A stretch of 62,345 nucleotides of DNA from Spirochaetota bacterium (GTDB lineage: Bacteria; Spirochaetota; UBA4802; UBA5368), in the NCBI GenBank assembly GCA_004297825.1, contig SCSX01000062.1:1-62345 (forward strand), written 5' to 3'. The notes under the pieces were generated by a model. That model made no database searches, was not told where the DNA came from, and saw only the letters and a list, made by a program, of their open reading frames with translations. Shown in pieces: positions 60,554 to 62,345 of this stretch. The stretch's first letter is position 1, and each line of letters opens with the position of its first letter. The position numbers and the translations under genes were made by a program.

Positions 60554-61636
60554 CTAAAACTCCTTCGCGATATCGGTCACGAAGTAGAGCGGGATCGTGA
60601 CGTCGCCGTACTCGTCGAATCTCACGTCGAGGAAATCGGTGTGGAACGTCTTCTTCTCGAGTATGAAGCTTTTAATCTCCTGCGGCGTGCGGCGGCCCGC
60701 GTCGATGGCCTGGCTGAGAATCTGGAGCGCGATGTACATGTTGATGCTGATGAAGGTGGGCGAGTAACCAAAGCGTCCGTGAAAGGTTTCGACGTAACGC
60801 GCGATGGAGGCGCTCTGACCGCGCGGGGGATAATGGGAGGGCAGCACGCAATCCCTGAGCGCGTCCCCCCCCGCCTCCACGAGCTGGGGGCTTTTAACCC
60901 ACGGGGTGAGCATGATGCGCGCCGCAGGGAAACGGCGCTTCACCGCCTGCGCGATCGCCCCCGCGGCAAGGCTCTGGTATCCGCCGATTAACAGGTAGGC
61001 CTTGTCGCAGCTCACACCCGCGAGCCGCGCCTGCAGGGCGGGAAGGTCGAGCATATCCGCCCTTACCTCCATTATGCCGCAGATTCGCGTGCGCAGATAC
61101 TGCTTCACGTATCCGAGCGCGGGCTCCGTATATCCAAAGTTCATTGTGTCCCGGATGATGAGCAACGATTCGCCGGGCATCCGGTCGATCTCTCCCGCGA
61201 TGTGCTCCTGCTCGCGCGCGACGTCCAGGACATTGCGGAACATGAAGTCATCCTTCTTCGAGAGCCGGTCCGTCGTCGCGCCCGTCACGAAGGTGATTAT
61301 GGGCGCGCTGTTGATCCGGTCCATGATCGCGAGGGCGCAGGTCGAGGTATGGCTCGTGATGAGTATTCGTATCCCCTGCGCCAGTATCTCCTCGAGCGCC
61401 TCCCTGGAGCGTTCGGGATCCCAGTTGTCGTTAACCGGGACAACTTCAATGCCGGTGACGCCGCGCTGCTCCATGAACAATTTTGCGGCGTTGATTTCGC
61501 TCGTACCCACCGTGGAACCCGCCTCGAGCTTGGTCATGACCGCGATGCGTACTTTCTCCCCCTTCAAACACGACGCGAGCATGCAGAGACCCGCACACAG
61601 CGGCAGGAGAATCCATGCGGCCCCGGCTTTTCCCAT
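60554..61636 (-). CDS. Periplasmic-binding-protein-type lipoprotein
   Basis: A 360-aa protein. The signal peptide ends with the lipobox LASC (Cys near 23). The mature part is a two-lobe type-I binding fold (Leu/Ile/Val-receptor type): VRIAVMTKLEAGSTVGTSEINAAKLFM, ILITSHTSTCALAIMDRI, PIITFVTGATTDRLS and LLIIRDTMNFGYTE. No ABC permease or ATPase is present, but a sensor kinase gene follows 2 bp later with its ribosome-binding site inside this gene. The protein is therefore likely a ligand receptor for that kinase rather than a transporter part. GGAGGTGG precedes ATG 61636. Confidence 0.85.
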   Translation of the reverse strand: MGKAGAAWILLPLCAGLCMLASCLKGEKVRIAVMTKLEAGSTVGTSEINAAKLFMEQRGVTGIEVVPVNDNWDPERSREALEEILAQGIRILITSHTSTCALAIMDRINSAPIITFVTGATTDRLSKKDDFMFRNVLDVAREQEHIAGEIDRMPGESLLIIRDTMNFGYTEPALGYVKQYLRTRICGIMEVRADMLDLPALQARLAGVSCDKAYLLIGGYQSLAAGAIAQAVKRRFPAARIMLTPWVKSPQLVEAGGDALRDCVLPSHYPPRGQSASIARYVETFHGRFGYSPTFISINMYIALQILSQAIDAGRRTPQEIKSFILEKKTFHTDFLDVRFDEYGDVTIPLYFVTDIAKEF

Positions 61637-61763
61637 GTCCACCTCCGTTCCCGTTCCCCGAAGACCGATCGAGCCTCCCGCCCGCGGTGAAGGCGAACGG
61701 TTCCGGGGCATGCCCCGGGTACGGGCCATTTTCAGTATGGTCCTCCGCGCGGGTAACTTCAAG

Positions 61764-61787
61764 AAAAAAAGCCCGCCCAGGACGGGC
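61764..61787 (-). terminator. Terminator-like hairpin in the leader of the lipoprotein/kinase operon
   Basis: On the minus strand GCCCG-N7-CGGGC is followed by seven T. It stands about 128 bp upstream of the lipoprotein ATG, where no leftward gene lies before it, so it could be an attenuator. Confidence 0.4.
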
Positions 61788-61907
61788 GCCCCCCCGGGGT
61801 GTGAATTAGTTTTATGGCCCCGGATCACAGCCTAGAAAACCGTTCATATTTTCCATGCCCTATTCGTATCCATTTTGGACCCTCACTCTTGTCCCGGAGG
61901 ATACGGA

Positions 61908-62345
61908 ATGCTTCGCACTTCTATTAACATGAGCCACATCGTCTTCGTGAATATCGCCCTTGCTGCGGCAAAGCTCAAAACAAGCCGCCAGGCTGTCGTC
62001 ATCATGCTCCTGAAACGCGTTCTGCGCGATATTGATCGGTTTCAGGGAGGGTTTACTCTGGTGAGGTATCAGCCCCGTGATCCCTGGAAGAGGTGGCATT
62101 GTTTTCCGATTCGCTTCAGGAAGAACGAGAATGAGTTCGCGTCGGATTTCCGTAAGTTGAGCCGGTTCTCGGTCTCGTATCTGGTAGCCATTGCGACCAA
62201 GCGCTACCTGCACGAGTTGCTGTGCGATTCGGCCGGAAGGCATAATTATGTTCGGTTCCCCCATTATGCCATCGGCCAAAGGAGCGCAGGGGGCATTCTG
62301 TGCTGGGAATTCTACTGGGGGGACACCGAAAACCACCCTACAAGA
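61908..62345 (+). CDS. Unknown protein, second copy of the two-copy family (runs off the window)
   Basis: An open frame from ATG 61908, behind CCGGAGG, to the window end (146 codons, no stop). It begins MLRTSINMSH and carries the same blocks as the 7473-7955 protein: GGFTLVRYQ, DPWKRWHCFP, KNENE, VSYLVAIATKRYL, NYVRF and GGILCWEFYW. The bases before both starts are alike (GTCCCGGAG). The frame on the other strand is a shadow. Nothing outside the window can be said about its C-terminus; function unknown. Confidence 0.75.
   Translation, partial: MLRTSINMSHIVFVNIALAAAKLKTSRQAVVIMLLKRVLRDIDRFQGGFTLVRYQPRDPWKRWHCFPIRFRKNENEFASDFRKLSRFSVSYLVAIATKRYLHELLCDSAGRHNYVRFPHYAIGQRSAGGILCWEFYWGDTENHPTR

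Noticed and set aside
61860-62336. 158-codon minus-strand frame at the right edge
   Set aside because: The plus strand carries an open frame homologous to the 7473-7955 protein, so the minus frame is a shadow.
1-62345. CRISPR array, rRNA genes, insertion sequence or integrase
   Set aside because: None of the repeats is regularly spaced, no rRNA-like stretch was seen, and no transposase or integrase frame was found, even next to the AT-rich patches.

Overview
The window is GC-rich bacterial DNA, most likely from a spirochaete. The best taxonomic clue is the flagellin-type protein at 54565-55341, which carries the MW-H-G-N-QR-R-YIGTMTA signature of spirochaete FlaB filament proteins. The Gram-negative envelope repertoire (lipoproteins, a predicted outer-membrane barrel, Sec-type signal peptides) agrees with this. 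There are no rRNA or tRNA genes and no CRISPR array. The GC-rich backbone is interrupted by AT-rich patches (about 1-2416, 22300-23600 and 53640-54540) that look horizontally acquired; they carry a radical SAM/GHKL-ATPase pair, a Panacea-type toxin-antitoxin pair and a VapBC pair.

Layout. 1-4080: AT-rich module (radical SAM protein, truncated GHKL ATPase, small ribbon-helix-helix protein, 20-bp operator), abutting the C-terminal remnant of an HNH endonuclease, then an MNT nucleotidyltransferase with a collapsed HEPN partner and a secreted protein. 4166-16170: SPASM radical SAM protein, glnS, the first copy of a two-copy unknown family, a penicillin-acylase-type hydrolase, a receiver-PAS-histidine kinase, a DinB-fold protein, and a KimA-type potassium transporter behind a ydaO-type c-di-AMP riboswitch and terminator. 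16193-22301: TetR regulator divergent from an acetoacetate-decarboxylase-like / two acyl-CoA dehydrogenase / SDR operon, then a second SDR. 22430-35836: Panacea module, cupin, secreted proteins, two sodium:solute symporters, a class-III aminotransferase divergent from a TetR gene with a 34-bp perfect palindrome, SemiSWEET, methyltransferase, porin-like protein, AbrB/PIN module and FMN reductase. 36020-44893: pdxJ, then a long leftward polyphosphate operon (CHAD, HD, metallophosphoesterase, PPK1, PPK2, unknown 201-aa protein, Ppx/GppA). 45166-62345: MFS transporter, panE-like reductase, metallo-beta-lactamase-fold protein, tocopherol-cyclase-like protein, dnaE, VapBC, two divergent flagellin-like proteins (one with a Sec signal), adenosine deaminase, AlkD-like protein, a binding-lipoprotein/histidine-kinase pair, and the second, incomplete copy of the unknown family at the right edge.

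How the genes work together. The polyphosphate operon holds synthesis (PPK1), use (PPK2), degradation (Ppx/GppA) and granule-binding (CHAD) functions behind one recognisable promoter. The TetR-controlled operon reads as a fatty-acyl or ketoacid catabolic set, in which the second acyl-CoA dehydrogenase lacks the usual catalytic glutamate and may form a heteromer with the first. KimA under a c-di-AMP riboswitch links potassium uptake to c-di-AMP. A short motif, GGGGGGCCGAT, recurs at nine non-coding or gene-end positions in both orientations and is not explained by any gene. Starts were moved from the longest open frame wherever a ribosome-binding site, riboswitch or signal peptide argued for it. 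All calls are from reading the sequence; no database search was run.
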